DNA of 60,000 nucleotides. Source: Takakia lepidozioides (taxonomy: Eukaryota; Streptophyta; Takakiopsida; Takakiales; Takakiaceae). The first letter of the stretch is position 1. Each line of letters opens with the position of its first letter. Location: NCBI GenBank assembly GCA_030704615.1, contig CM060734.1, positions 51,168,042 to 51,228,041 on the forward strand, read 5' to 3'. The translations under genes were made by a program, and so were the position numbers. The notes under the pieces are model-generated. The model worked only from the letters and a program-made list of their open reading frames with translations. It did no database searches and was not told the DNA's origin. Below are positions 35,961 to 46,339 of the stretch, one piece after another.

Positions 35961-36209
35961 AGAGTGTGGGTCCAGATTCATCCAAGAGGGCCAGATTTCA
36001 AGCACAAGATTACCTATGATTCCCTGTGGATCAATAGCTACAAGAAACCTGCATGGGTAGATGGTCTACTAAAGGCAGCTGCTGCAGCGGCACAATTGAT
36101 AAAATCAGGCACCTCAACCATGACCGCAACTTCTGAAAGGGAGGGAGTCCATGATGCCTCTTCTAACAGCGGCAGCAGCGCAATTGAGAGAACAAGGCAC
36201 TGTAAATGA
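35940..36209 (+). pseudogene. Leader of a second PPR gene fused to the first
   Basis: After the HSE-like motif the frame passes into PRGPDFKHKITYDSLWI and KKPAWVDGLLKA. This is a diverged duplicate of the leader of the first PPR gene (PRSPDFTHKRTNESPWI and NPPWVKAALATL, about 33980-34085). The first gene therefore lost its DYW end and was joined to the start of a tandem copy, which is itself lost at 36200-36500, where retrotransposon DNA begins. Confidence 0.55.
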
Positions 36210-36499
36210 AGGTGCCTTCTTCAACACATTTCAGCCTGTTTTTCTTCTGTTATCAGAGTCGTCCCCAAATTTTCATGTTGAATTCTGCAAGTTAGTTTGT
36301 TGGTGGATCTATGGTGGTTTTGGAGTGATTTTGACATGTTATTGCCAATGTGGCAACAGGAAAGTATCGAAAAACAGATAACAGAGACGAGGAGAAGCTC
36401 TGGAATGAATACGTTTCCAACCCCAGTCAAAGGTGGAACAATCTCTGCAAAAAGGTGAATGCCTATTGGAAGTAGACGCAAGCCAACATAGGAGCTACT

Positions 36500-37610
36500 G
36501 TGATAAGTAGGGTCCCGGTGTTATTCGCAGACAAGAAAGATGGGACGCTGCGGATGTGTGTCGACTACAGGGCTCTGAATAAGGTGACTATCAAGAACCG
36601 GTACCATTTGCCAAGAATCGACGACCTCTTCGATCAGTTGGCAGGAGCGAAGTATTTCAGCCGAATCGATTTGCGCTCCGACTACCATCAAATCCGAGTG
36701 GCGGAAGGAGATGAGGAGAAAACCGCGTGTAAGACAAGATATGGTTCGTATGAGTTCTTGGTGATGCCTTTTGGCCTCACCAACGCACCTGCGACCTTTA
36801 GCACGTTAATGAACAGCCTTTTTCAAGAGTGGCTGAATGACTTTGTGATCGTGTACATCGACGACATCTTGGTGTACTCGAAAACAAAGAAAGAGCACAT
36901 GGAGCACCTCAAAAGGGTATTCCAGAAATTGCGGGAAGGAAAGCTGTATGCCAAAGCTTCAAAGTGCGAATTCGGGGTCACAAAAGTGGAGTTCCTAGGG
37001 CATCTGATTACACAGGATGGGATCAAAATGGATGACAGAAAGGTGAGGGCGATCTTGGACTGGGAACCTCCGACTTTGGTCCCGGGAGTGCGATCCTTCC
37101 TATGACTCGCCTCTTATTACTGAAAGTATGTGAGAAATTTCGCCAAGACCACGGGGCCGATGTCAGACCTTCTGTGTAAATCCAAGGTATGGGTATGGCC
37201 AAGCTTTTGCCGAGTTGAAGCAGCGGATGGCGGAAGCTCCAGTCCTGAAAATCCCGGAGTTCGACCGTCCGTTTGGGATTATACAGATGCGTCGGACTTC
37301 GCGATTGGGGGTGTACTTATGCAAGATTGACGTCAAGTGACTTACGAAAGTAAAAAACTGAATGAAGTGGAGCGACGGTGGCCGACGCACGAGAAAGAGA
37401 TGAAGGCGGTGGTGCATTGTCTTGAGCTTTGGCGCCACTATGTTGGTTCCAACCCGGTGAAGGTATTCACGGACAATGTCATGGTGAAGTATTTTGCCAC
37501 GCAGCCTAAGTTGTCCCCAAAACAACTTAGGTGGCAAGAACTTTGGCGGTGTTCGACGTGGATATCCAGTACAAACCGGGACGGGATAATGTGGTGGCCG
37601 ATGCTTTAAG
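36500..37610 (+). pseudogene. RT and RNase H of the chromovirus
   Basis: RT motifs: [47 protein letters not shown], the active-site [12 protein letters not shown] and [16 protein letters not shown] at 37103-37105 stops the frame before the thumb (LASYY...KYVRNFAKT). The first RNase H stretch is shifted out of frame near 37200-37330. The rest continues as TYESKKLNEVERRWPTHEKE, VFTDN and YKPGRDNVVADALSRK. RT itself is open and well conserved; RNase H is broken. Confidence 0.88.
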
Positions 37611-39081
37611 TAGAAAGCAGCAGCTCATGCTGGTGTACAGGGGCGAGACGACGCTCCAAAGGAAGATCCGGAAGGCTTATCGGAAGGATAAGATGGCGAA
37701 GTCCGTGATGCGGGACTTGAGGATGGGGGTTAAATCGCAGTTTCACTTGCAAAATGGACTGCTCCGGTATAAACAAAAGCGTCTCTACGTGCCGAAGGGA
37801 AGGATCAGAGATAGTCTATTGAGAGAATGTCATGATGGCCTGCTTGCGGGCCACGGCGGAGCCAAGCGCACCGCAGTACTCTTGAAGAAAGAGTATTTCT
37901 GGCCCAAACTGGGGGAGGAGGCCGAGGAGTATGTCAAGACATGCACCACATGCCAACAAAACCGGAGTGAGTACAAAAAGCAAACGGGGCTGTTACAACC
38001 CTTGCCGATTCCAGAGGGGTCTTGAGAAAGTGTCTCGATGGATTTCATGACTGCTATGCCGTTGTCAAAAGGATTCGATGCAATCATGGTGGTGGTGGAT
38101 AGGTTCAGTAAAATGGGCCATTTCATCCCCACCAAGGAGACAGCAACAACGCAGGAGACGGGATGACTTTACTTCGCCCACGTCTTCAAGCATCATGGAC
38201 TCCCGAAGGATTTTGTCTCAGACCGCGATCCAAAGTTTACGAGTAAATTTTGGAGGGCACTTTGGAAGAAGATGGGGACGAGGCTCAAGATGAGCACCGC
38301 CTTCTGACCTACGACGAACGGCCAAACGGAAAGGGTGAATTCCGTGGTGAAGCAGATCTTGCAGAATTACGTGTCGGCGGACCAATCGGACTGGGTGGAG
38401 CACTTGGACGCGGCAGAGTTCTGTTATAATAACACAAAATACTCCGCAACGGGTGTTTCCCCTTTTGTATTGGTCTATGGAAAAGCACCTCTAGTGCCGA
38501 CAAATTGGGCTGCCCAAGACGTTGAGGAACCAGCAGCAGCAGCGGTGCTGGAGGAACGCGAGCGCTTGTTGAAGCTTGCAAAATACAACATCGCCAAAAC
38601 TAGGAAACGGTATGAACGACAAGCAAATTGGAAGCGGAGGGAAGTCAAGTTTGAGGCAGGCACGGAGGTCTGGTTGAACATCAAGAATTTTCGACTACCT
38701 CCCGAAGTGAGTCCGAAGTTCATACCTCCGTATGTGGAACCCTTTCGCATCCGGAAGGTTATGAATGAGGATGTGTATGAATTGGAGCTGCCGGAAAACA
38801 ACAAGGTGCATCCGGTATTCCACGTCTCCTTTTTGAAGCCGTACTTCAAAGATGAAGCGCATCCGAATCGGCATCAGGTGTTGCGTCCGCCACCTGTGCT
38901 GTTGGATCATGAAAATGAACCTGAGTACGAGGTGGAGGCAGTGCTTAAGGCGAGGAGGTTCAAGAATCAAGAAACAAAGTATCTCGTGAAATGGAAGGGC
39001 TATCATCATGTGGAGGCATCTTGGGTGCGTGCCTCAGAAATGGGAAACACATCCGAGGCGGTTGCAGCTTTCGAAGGGTGA
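37611..39081 (+). pseudogene. Integrase with chromodomain of the chromovirus
   Basis: The HHCC finger (CHDGLLAGHGG ... CTTCQQNR) is followed by a TGA near 38025. The core then follows: SMDFMTAMPLSKGF, VSDRDPKF and TNGQTERVN, carrying the D, D and E residues, with further stops near 38166 and 38306. From 38335 an open frame of 248 codons covers the integrase C-terminus (GPY-like region, VHPVFHVSFLKPY) and the chromodomain (EVEAVLKARRF, KYLVKWKGYHHVEASW). Chromodomains steer integration toward heterochromatin. The aromatic cage looks partly kept. Confidence 0.88.
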
Positions 39082-41308
39082 CCTCAAAAACGGAAGAAGC
39101 GTTGATGGGGACATCAACCTTGGATTGTGGGGGAGGAAATGCATGCTTAGCCCGGCTTAGCTAGTCCAAAAATCCGATTGCAAAAACTTGTGTCGTACAA
39201 AATTTGTTATAAATGAAATGGTTTCCAAATGTTGCACCTCCTATTTTGTTTGGAATGGTGATGCATGGTATGGTTGGCTAGTGTGTAGAATGCATGCTAG
39301 CTTACAAAAGTGGGAGAGGTAAATTGGATTAATTGTGTGTTTGCGCAGAGCCGAAATCGGGTGACTCCCATCCAAGGGGCAAAGAAACTTGCGCCTTCTT
39401 TGGGAGTTCACTTGCTAGTGTGCACCTGGCGCATGCGCGTACTATAACTGCGCTACAGAGGGGGTTGCCTTGTAGTGCGGGCTAACGTGGAAGCTACGTG
39501 CTTCCGTTCACGTACTATAATTGTGTAGCCTCGAGACGAAGTCGTAGTGCGGCATCGGCGTGTTCCCATACCTCAGGCCAGCATTCCAAGGGCGGACCCA
39601 ATTGTAGTGATTGGGGCGCACGGTTGGTTCAAGGTTATCTTCCTAGTCAAAAATGGTTCAAGGTGAACCCTTGCTCAAGGTGATGCCAAAGGCGGCATCA
39701 TGAGCGGTCACAAGCAATGTTGTTGCAGTAAGGCGATTCGATCCTCGGGGAAGATTGTTCCTTGGCCTTGAAGTAGGCCAAGAAGAGTGCACTGGGAGGA
39801 GCTTGAGGGGCTCCACCCTTGGCCGGGACTTGGAAAAAGTCGGCCGAACTAGTTAGTGGAGAGTAGATTCAAGTGTGGGGTTTGGTTCTTTGCCATGGGA
39901 CGCAATGGTGCGGAAACAAACTCCTTGATGTGGGACGCCACAACTTGGATGTTCGTTTCTACAAAATGGACAAGTTGATGAGGACATCGACTCAATGTTG
40001 GTAGGGGTGTGTGTCGCGGCCCTTGCCTTGAGGGCAGGGGGTCGGGACGCAGAGGGGCTGCCCCTGTGGTGGGGGCGGTGGGAGCAATAGGTACGGGGGG
40101 CTGAAGCAACCTTGAGTGCCCAAGGCACTCAAGGAGGCGGAGGCACTCACTAGGTGGAACCCCGCACACCGGGTTGCGGTGGGGGTGGCTCCACAAGGGG
40201 TGGTGGTAGCTTAGTGGGACTTAGTGGGGGTGGCATAGGACTCACCATGGGGTGAAGACCTTGTGGTGGGAATCGTGGGGAGTCTTGGGACTCACCACGG
40301 TCCAATAGGGCCGTGGTGGGTGGGCCAAGACTCACCGCGACTCATCACCGAGAATCGAGGGTCTTCGTGGTGGTTCGCCATAAAATGGCATGGTTGTTTG
40401 TGAAACCCCCGCGGACAGTCACAGAAGTATATATAGGGAGTAGTAACCCCGAGAACGGTTCAAGCCCGTTGGTGACCAAAAACTAGTGAGTAAGCAAGCG
40501 AGCCGGAAAGCGAGCAAGGAGTGGGGAGCTATTCCGGACTGCCATCCACCAAAGGGGAATGCCCACTAGGCCCAAATTGGTGGGGGGTCTGTTGGGGGAA
40601 GAAAGGGGGACCGTTATGTCCCGGTGAGCAGCCGAAGCTCCGAGTTGGCCCGGAGGCCAGGTTGGGAGTTAGGCGCGCGCATCAAAGCGAGTAACTATGA
40701 TTTGAAGGGGAGCTTACCGAAGTGGGGTGCGCGACACCCGTGTGGCAGAGGGGGTCGCAGAGGGTGGGAGCGCCCCTACCCGGACCCCGCCAATCTCCGC
40801 CAGTCTGCTTGTTGGGTTTGCCCGGCAAGCTGGTCTGCTGGGCCCACAATGTGCACATAAAGCATTAGTTATTACGAGGGTTTGCAAAAAGCGGCATGTA
40901 GTGTGGTGCTTAAGAGCAATGAATGATAAACACGAGGTGTGGTGTTCAAATCTCGTTACGTTGTACCGTGGCAGTAATGTGTGTTATTAAATATATATTT
41001 TGTCGAAGGGTCTGTCGGTCTGCTGGAGGGGGGTCTGCTCGGTCTGCTTGGAGGGTCTGTCGGACTGCTGGAGGGGGTCTGCCCAGTCTACTGGAGCGGT
41101 GTCAGTCCGCTTGTCGGTCTGGAGGGTCTGCTAGAATGTTGGAGTCGGTCTGCCCAGTCCGCTAGAAGGTCCGCCACCGTAGATTAACAAGGACTTAGAA
41201 AAATTTCAGAGTCTCGCCGACCCAGTGAATGGGCGGTGGGCTTATGAGCTCACCCCAAGGGTCGTACTGGCGGGGCCCGCCCGTGCATTCATGACCCTAT
41301 TTTTAAAC
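39082..41308. other. Post-chromovirus region, possible LTR and G-rich repeats
   Basis: No gene is seen. 39100-40580 is probably the long 3' region of the chromovirus. A possible LTR start lies near 40590. At 41008-41175 degenerate repeats of GGTCTGCTGGAGGG-type words occur on the plus strand. Nothing else is recognised. Confidence 0.4.
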
Positions 41309-41640
41309 TGTCAAGTTATTTTACCACTAGTGTGAAACTAGCTAGGAAATAGCTAGCTTTTACATATTGACATTTGGGATTGGCCCAAGTGTCAATCCAG
41401 GGATCAAGGCAGATTTAGGCCCTGGAGTGGTTATCTTCACGGCAAGCGCGGAAGGCTCATCTTTCTCGAGTTGAGCCTCACCGCGCCTAGCTATGGCGCC
41501 GTAGTGTGGATTCCCCATGGGCGTGGGGTGCACTTGGCTTGACTTGTATTTGAGTGATGAGGTTATATATGCATGAGTTTATGCTTCAGATTTGTGAGCT
41601 CGTGCTTGTATTCTTCTTCTTTATCACTTGAGAAAGATGA
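41309..41640 (+). repeat. 5' LTR of copy B
   Basis: This starts TGTCAAGTTATTTTACC and matches 50203-50518 nearly throughout. Homology with the 3' copy ends after TTCTTTATC at about 41624, because the 3' LTR is truncated there, so the true LTR end and the primer-binding site are unknown. It contains an inverted pair, CTCATCTTTCTCGAG (about 41458) and CTTGAGAAAGATGAG (about 41626). Confidence 0.75.
41574..41580 (+). promoter_or_regulatory. Possible TATA box in the 5' LTR
   Basis: TATATAT within GGTTATATATGCATGAG, conserved in the 3' LTR at about 50458. Its place in the LTR suits a retrotransposon promoter; the evidence is motif only. Confidence 0.3.
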
Positions 41641-43514
41641 GCTCGTATCTGTGAGTGCCAGATACGAGTTAGTTGTAGCACTTGTGGTTTTTGCTTGAGA
41701 ATGAGAGAAACCAAGTTGTTATGCAAGGAGCACCGTGGAGCTCTTGGTTGTTAGAAGCGGAGGCGATGTGGGTTACGAGGTGGTAGACCTTGGCATTCGA
41801 TCTTCAGCTTCAGAGATGAAAGCACCATGCTGCAGGTAATTCCAGAGCACCTTGATGGTTTCAGATTGTATACATGCATGAGCAAGCACGATTGGGAAGA
41901 GGACCAGTCAAGAGCAGGTTATAGTGGCTTTGGTGGCAAAGCTGAGAACTGGACTTGGGAATGCGAGCTTTCATTGTATGAAGGATTGCAAGACCAAGCG
42001 AAAGGGCTGATTTGGCTTGGGGCAAATCAGTGCACTTTGTGGAGTATGGTGAGATTGGGTTTCAATCTCGAGCTTCAGCATTGAGAGGGCTCTTGTCATG
42101 GCAAGAGTAGGGCTGGAACAGGAGCTAAGAGGTGCGGCAAGGCCATGGAATGTGCACCTAGGGTTTCAGAGCTTGGAAGAAGAGCTCTTGCACCACAAGA
42201 GAAGTATCTTGTGACTGGAAATGTAAGCCTTAGGGTTTCAGGAGCTTGGCAAAGGCTGTGGAGTGCTTAGTCTTGTCTTAGAGAGCATCAAGGAGCCAAG
42301 GAGCCAAAATAGGGGGCTGATATCTCTTGTGTGAAGAGGTTGCATGTGTGGAGCATGTATTCGGCTCATTGAACCTTCCATCTTCAAGCTTGGAGGGCAA
42401 GCAAAGAAGAGGGAAGGGCTGACTTCCTTTATGTGAGGACAATGCATGTGTGGAGCATGCTGTCAGCCTGGTGAAGGCTTGCACTTTCAGGTGTGGGAGT
42501 GCAAGAAAGGAAGGAAGGGGCTGGTTTCCCTGTAGGGCATGTGGAGCATGCTTTCAGCCTGCTGAAGCTTGTATTTTCAGGTTTGTGGGTGCAAGAAATG
42601 AAGCAAAGGAGCTGATTCTCTTATGGTGAGAGTGGGGCATGTGTAGAGCATGCCTTCAGCCCATTGAGGCTCTTGTTTTCAAGCTTTAGAGAGCTAGAAT
42701 GGAAGGTCTAGGGCTGGTTTCCACTTGGAGTGAAAGAAAAGCACTTGTAGGGCCTATGTGAGTTGGGGTTTCAACTTCAAGCTTGAAGGGAGCGCAACTC
42801 TTGAAGCAGCAGGTGTAGGGGGCTGGAATAGGCTCTAAGATAGATGCTATGGCCAAGGAGAGTGCTTGAATGAGTGCTCACAAGGGCTGGGAACTAGCAG
42901 GGCTTGGTTGTTTGCCATTGAGTTTAGTGGCGTGTTTGGGGAGGCTAAGTGAGAAAGAAGGCTTGGTTTGTGGCAACCACCTCATGGCTTAGGGCTACAA
43001 TGGTGGTGTGTGGGAGCCGAAAGAGCAAGAATACCTTGCTGATTTCCTCACAGCCGCCATAGCTCGGTGGAAAGAAGCCTAGAGTCCAAGAGACACAAAC
43101 CCTAGCTTGGCGTGGCTAAACCCCTTGGAGAAATGGCTAAACTGCCAGAGAGGCCTTTGGGGCTGTGACGGACTGTGAGGGGCTGTGACAGGCCGTGCCT
43201 AAGGCCTTTGGGGCTGTGACGGGCTGTGAGGGGCTGTGACAGGCCATGCTTGAGGCCTTTGGAGCTGTGACGGGCTATGCGGGGCTGTGACAGGCCGTGC
43301 CTGAGGCCTTTGGGGCTGTGACGGATTGTGAGGGGCTGTGACAGGCCGTGCCTGAGGCCTTTGGAGCTGTGACGGGCTGTGAGGGGCTCTGTCAGGCCGT
43401 GCTTGAGGCCTTGGGGGCTGTGAGGGGCTGTGGCTTGCTAAGGAGACACCACGGGGTAGTGGTGCTCCTAGCCAACCACTACCTCAACGTGCTCAAAGCA
43501 ACAAGGGGGCTCAG
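41641..43514 (+). other. Long leader / decayed gag N-terminus of copy B
   Basis: About 1.9 kb of GC-moderate sequence between LTR and Gag. Recurring words such as GGAGCATG...TTCAGCC (42355, 42460, 42550, 42650) suggest old internal duplications. The largest open piece (41827-42084) has no domain. The Gag capsid part was not recognised; it may be decayed here or highly divergent. Confidence 0.45.
43151..43435 (+). repeat. 51-bp tandem repeat upstream of the Gag zinc knuckles
   Basis: About 5.6 copies with a strict 51-bp period start at 43151, 43202, 43253, 43304, 43355 and 43406. Each begins AGGCCTTTGG and continues GCTGTGACGGGCTGTGAG. The period is a multiple of three, but all three plus-strand frames contain stops in this copy. 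Confidence 0.9.
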
Positions 43515-43823
43515 ATGAAGCTCAGGGAAGGGCAAAGAGGACCTCAGATGCAGGGGTCTCTCCCTTCATTTGCTGGCCAACAACGGGCGGATGTGGTGTG
43601 CTGGACATGTGGAGGACCCCATGTCAAGAAGGATTGCCCAGAGGGAGGCAAAGGGCCGGCACATGCACAGCCTGCACAGTTGCAGTGTGGGCATTGTGGC
43701 AAGCACGGGCATGGAGAGGCCCAGTGTTATGGTTTGCATCCTGAGTTGCGCCCAGGCCAGTTCCAAGGGAACAATGGTGGCCGGGGGCAAGGTGGAGCAG
43801 TCCAGAGAGGACGAGGTGGCTAG
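43515..43823 (+). pseudogene. Gag nucleocapsid with two zinc knuckles, copy B
   Basis: An open piece of 102 codons carries CWTCGGPHVKKDC and CGHCGKHGHGEAQC, two CCHC knuckles that bind genomic RNA, followed by a Gly/Gln/Arg-rich tail. The frame is then stopped (a TAG at about 43909 stands where copy A has CAG). A 38-bp stretch at about 43999-44036, absent from copy A, shifts Gag out of phase with the protease. Copy A shows that the two were once continuous. Confidence 0.8.
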
Positions 43824-44005
43824 CCACGAGGCCAAGGGCAAGCTCAACGTGGCCAAGGACGCGGAGGTCGGGGTGTTGACCAAGGCATGGCCAACCAGCT
43901 TCAGTAGCTAGAGCAGAGGCTCGCTGCCATGGCTACAGCTCAGGTGGTACCGGCTCTAAGGCCGGATGGTCCACCTCCTGCTCCTGAGGGAGGAGATATG
44001 GGGGC

Positions 44006-46339
44006 ATGGGATTCATGTGTGGAGCAGCACTACCACTAGTGCAGGTGAAGTCTGCTGCAGCCGTGACTCGAGGAGCAGCACGAGTTCCTGAGCCACGAGG
44101 TGCAGAGGTGGAGTTGGATCCACAGCGTGGGGAGGCAAGCCGTCAGGCTAGGCTTCCTCAGTCATTCACATTGGCGGAGACAGTGGTGACGCCATCCATG
44201 GCACCTAGTTCTCGCCCGACGGTTACCGAGGCGGAGGTTACTATGCCATTGGGGAGAGCTACACGGGTAGCACCACTACCTAGTGTTGCCAAGGCTGCGG
44301 CAGCTAGTGTGCTGCTAGGAGCGGCCACATCTGTGTGCCAGGCTCCATTGTTCTCGGCTACCATGATTGCGACGTCGGGGGTAAAACCAGCTGAGGTGTT
44401 CAGGCTGGCAGCTACACTCTGTGAGAGTGGGGAGGTTACTTCATCTTCTGCGGAGATAGTGGGAGGTGTAGTGCCGGAGGGATCCTCGGATTTGAGGGTC
44501 AAGACTGCCACGGCGGCACCATGGCAAGCTGCAGCTGCCAGGTTGATGGAGCTGCCAGCTAGGCCAGCCATTGAGCGCGCCATGGTGACACCTAGAGTTG
44601 TCATGTTAGACAACCAGGATGGCATTTTCTGTTTGAGTGGACCGGCAGGCAAGAGGCACCGGCCACTGCGGGTCTTGTTGGACTCGGGAGCTCAGCCATT
44701 GATGCTGGGCAGAGCTGCTATTGCAGGCTTGGGCCTCAAGGAGGCGGATATGGAGCCTTGTCCTTTCCAAATACAGACATCTCTGGGACGATCGGAGCAG
44801 GCTCGGGGCATGACACGACGTGAGTTGCCTATCAGACTACGGCCGGATCACCCTACAGATGGCTCAGTGATGCGAGCCAAGGCCATTATGACAGACGCAG
44901 TCTCATACGATGTCATGGTTGGTGGGGCAGTGTTGTACCCCATGGGCTTCACCCTAGATTTTTGGGAGGAGTCAGCTTCCTATAGGCCTGCATGGCAGTC
45001 AGGGGAGGGCCGGCGTATGCAGCTCCCTGTGTCGTTCATAGGAGGAGTTGCGGTTGCCCAGCGAGGCAAGATGCCGACACTAGCAGCATTCACAGCGGCA
45101 GTAAGTTGGCCTAGAGAGTTGCTTGAGGGCAATGCTCATTCAGAGGATGTACCACCTCCGGGAGAGCAGGATGACATGTATGGTATGGCGGAGTTGCCTA
45201 CCATGGTTGCTCAGACTCCATTGTGGGGCACGAGCAAGGATTTGGAGCGGGATGCTGATCGACGGGTGCAACAAGCCTGGGTGGAGGCTTTTGTACCGTC
45301 AAGAGAGGACGAGAGTGTGGGGATTGCACCAAGACCACCTCAATTGTCTCCATTGGACACCATACCTATTGTGTGGCAGTATCCGGATGAAGGCATTTGT
45401 CTTCTGGACTTGTTTGGCGGGATCAGCACCGGATTGGCTGCTGTGTTACAAACAGGTGTACGAGTTTGGCGTTACCTGTATGTGGAGAGGGATGAGACTG
45501 CACGACGCGTTTCACTTCGCCATGTTGCTCAGTTGGTGCAGCGGTACCCTGAGTTGTTGTCGGTGTCTGCAATTCGTGGATATCAGCAGGCCTTGCCAGC
45601 AGACATTTTGTTGCTGGGGGCGCAGGATTTGGAGCGGGTTGGCTCCATTGATCTGGTAGTGGCAGGTTGGCCCTGCCAAGGGCATTCATCAGTCGGGCAT
45701 GGCAATGGATTGCGAGACTCGAGGTCGGGTCTGTTTTGGGAGATGGTGCGGGTTTTGCGCCACTTACAGCTTCATCAAGCTGTATCTCCAGCATACATCT
45801 TGGAGAATGTGCCACTGATGGGCGATTCTCGGGCCAGGGTGATGGCCAGTGTGCATCAAGTCCGGTCGTGGCTTGGGTCAGCAGTGTTGCTAGATGCAGC
45901 TACAGTGGGGTCACGGGCTCATTGTCCACGGCTATGGTGGACTAACTTGATGCCACCCGCACTGCTCAAGCGTGCATTTGATGGGGTACAGCGGCCAGCA
46001 CATCTCACAGTGGATAACATTCTGGACACATGGAGGCAGTCTCAGCGTATGAGACACGATGACCGTTCGCCTTTGGCAGTGGTCAACAAAGTGGGTCAAC
46101 CACGAGCAGCATTACCTACACTGCTCAGCTTCCCAGGATCCCATGCTTTCCGGGATAGTGGACCTGGCCTCCTGTGGGATGCTCAGTTGCAGCAGTTAGT
46201 GGAGCCTAATGCTGACAAGCGTGAGCGGGCAATGGGTTTTACCACTGGTACCACGGCGGTGTCGTCTCTTTCTGAGGCATTACGTCGTCAAGTGTTGGGG
46301 CAATTGCTTGACCTAGATTATCAGCTTGGCTCTGGCTGA
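44006..46339 (+). CDS. Aspartic protease - cytosine-5 DNA methyltransferase polyprotein segment
   Basis: These 777 codons are uninterrupted. Residues 1-215 are an Ala/Thr/Pro-rich linker. The retropepsin motif LLDSGAQPLMLG (Asp about 226) follows, then a linker to about 450. Residues 455-775 form a C5-methyltransferase: motif I LLDLFGGISTG (about 466), motif II YVERDE, motif IV VAGWPCQGHSS with the catalytic Cys about 557, motif VI ILENVP (Glu about 600), and motif VIII GSRAHCPRLWW (about 635). A recognition region of about 90 residues and motifs IX-X (RERAMGF, LRRQVLGQLLD) complete the fold. All key residues are present. The style (LVVAGWPCQG, SRAHCPRLWWTN) resembles Dnmt3-like and retrotransposon-captured enzymes more than MET1. 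The ATG at 44006 is simply the first in the open frame; the native product was probably Gag-protease-DNMT. It could methylate element cDNA or host DNA; that is inference. Confidence 0.9.
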   Translation: MGFMCGAALPLVQVKSAAAVTRGAARVPEPRGAEVELDPQRGEASRQARLPQSFTLAETVVTPSMAPSSRPTVTEAEVTMPLGRATRVAPLPSVAKAAAASVLLGAATSVCQAPLFSATMIATSGVKPAEVFRLAATLCESGEVTSSSAEIVGGVVPEGSSDLRVKTATAAPWQAAAARLMELPARPAIERAMVTPRVVMLDNQDGIFCLSGPAGKRHRPLRVLLDSGAQPLMLGRAAIAGLGLKEADMEPCPFQIQTSLGRSEQARGMTRRELPIRLRPDHPTDGSVMRAKAIMTDAVSYDVMVGGAVLYPMGFTLDFWEESASYRPAWQSGEGRRMQLPVSFIGGVAVAQRGKMPTLAAFTAAVSWPRELLEGNAHSEDVPPPGEQDDMYGMAELPTMVAQTPLWGTSKDLERDADRRVQQAWVEAFVPSREDESVGIAPRPPQLSPLDTIPIVWQYPDEGICLLDLFGGISTGLAAVLQTGVRVWRYLYVERDETARRVSLRHVAQLVQRYPELLSVSAIRGYQQALPADILLLGAQDLERVGSIDLVVAGWPCQGHSSVGHGNGLRDSRSGLFWEMVRVLRHLQLHQAVSPAYILENVPLMGDSRARVMASVHQVRSWLGSAVLLDAATVGSRAHCPRLWWTNLMPPALLKRAFDGVQRPAHLTVDNILDTWRQSQRMRHDDRSPLAVVNKVGQPRAALPTLLSFPGSHAFRDSGPGLLWDAQLQQLVEPNADKRERAMGFTTGTTAVSSLSEALRRQVLGQLLDLDYQLGSG

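Larger units (their letters stand above)
36500..39081 (+). mobile_element. Chromodomain Ty3/gypsy element (5'-truncated, decayed)
   Basis: Order on the plus strand: RT (36500-37105), thumb and RNase H (37110-37610), integrase (37620-38500) and a C-terminal chromodomain (38920-39070), the layout of chromoviruses. Gag, protease and the first RT motif are absent; homology starts abruptly near 36500 inside RT. At least five stops interrupt pol. A purine-rich stretch followed by TGTTGGGGG at about 40580-40600 could mark a 3' LTR, but no partner LTR is present. Confidence 0.85.

Noticed and set aside
40891-40965. tRNA- or SINE-like sequence with a B-box-like GTTCAAATC
   Set aside because: The T-arm does not pair and no acceptor stem or anticodon arm can be drawn; chance resemblance is likely.
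43566-44652. Minus-strand frames opposite gag and protease
   Set aside because: They are long only because of GC-rich codon bias of the sense strand and show no domain.
45123-45659. A second plus-strand frame overlapping the methyltransferase
   Set aside because: It is a shadow frame; all motifs and the homology to copy A lie in the 44006-46339 frame.
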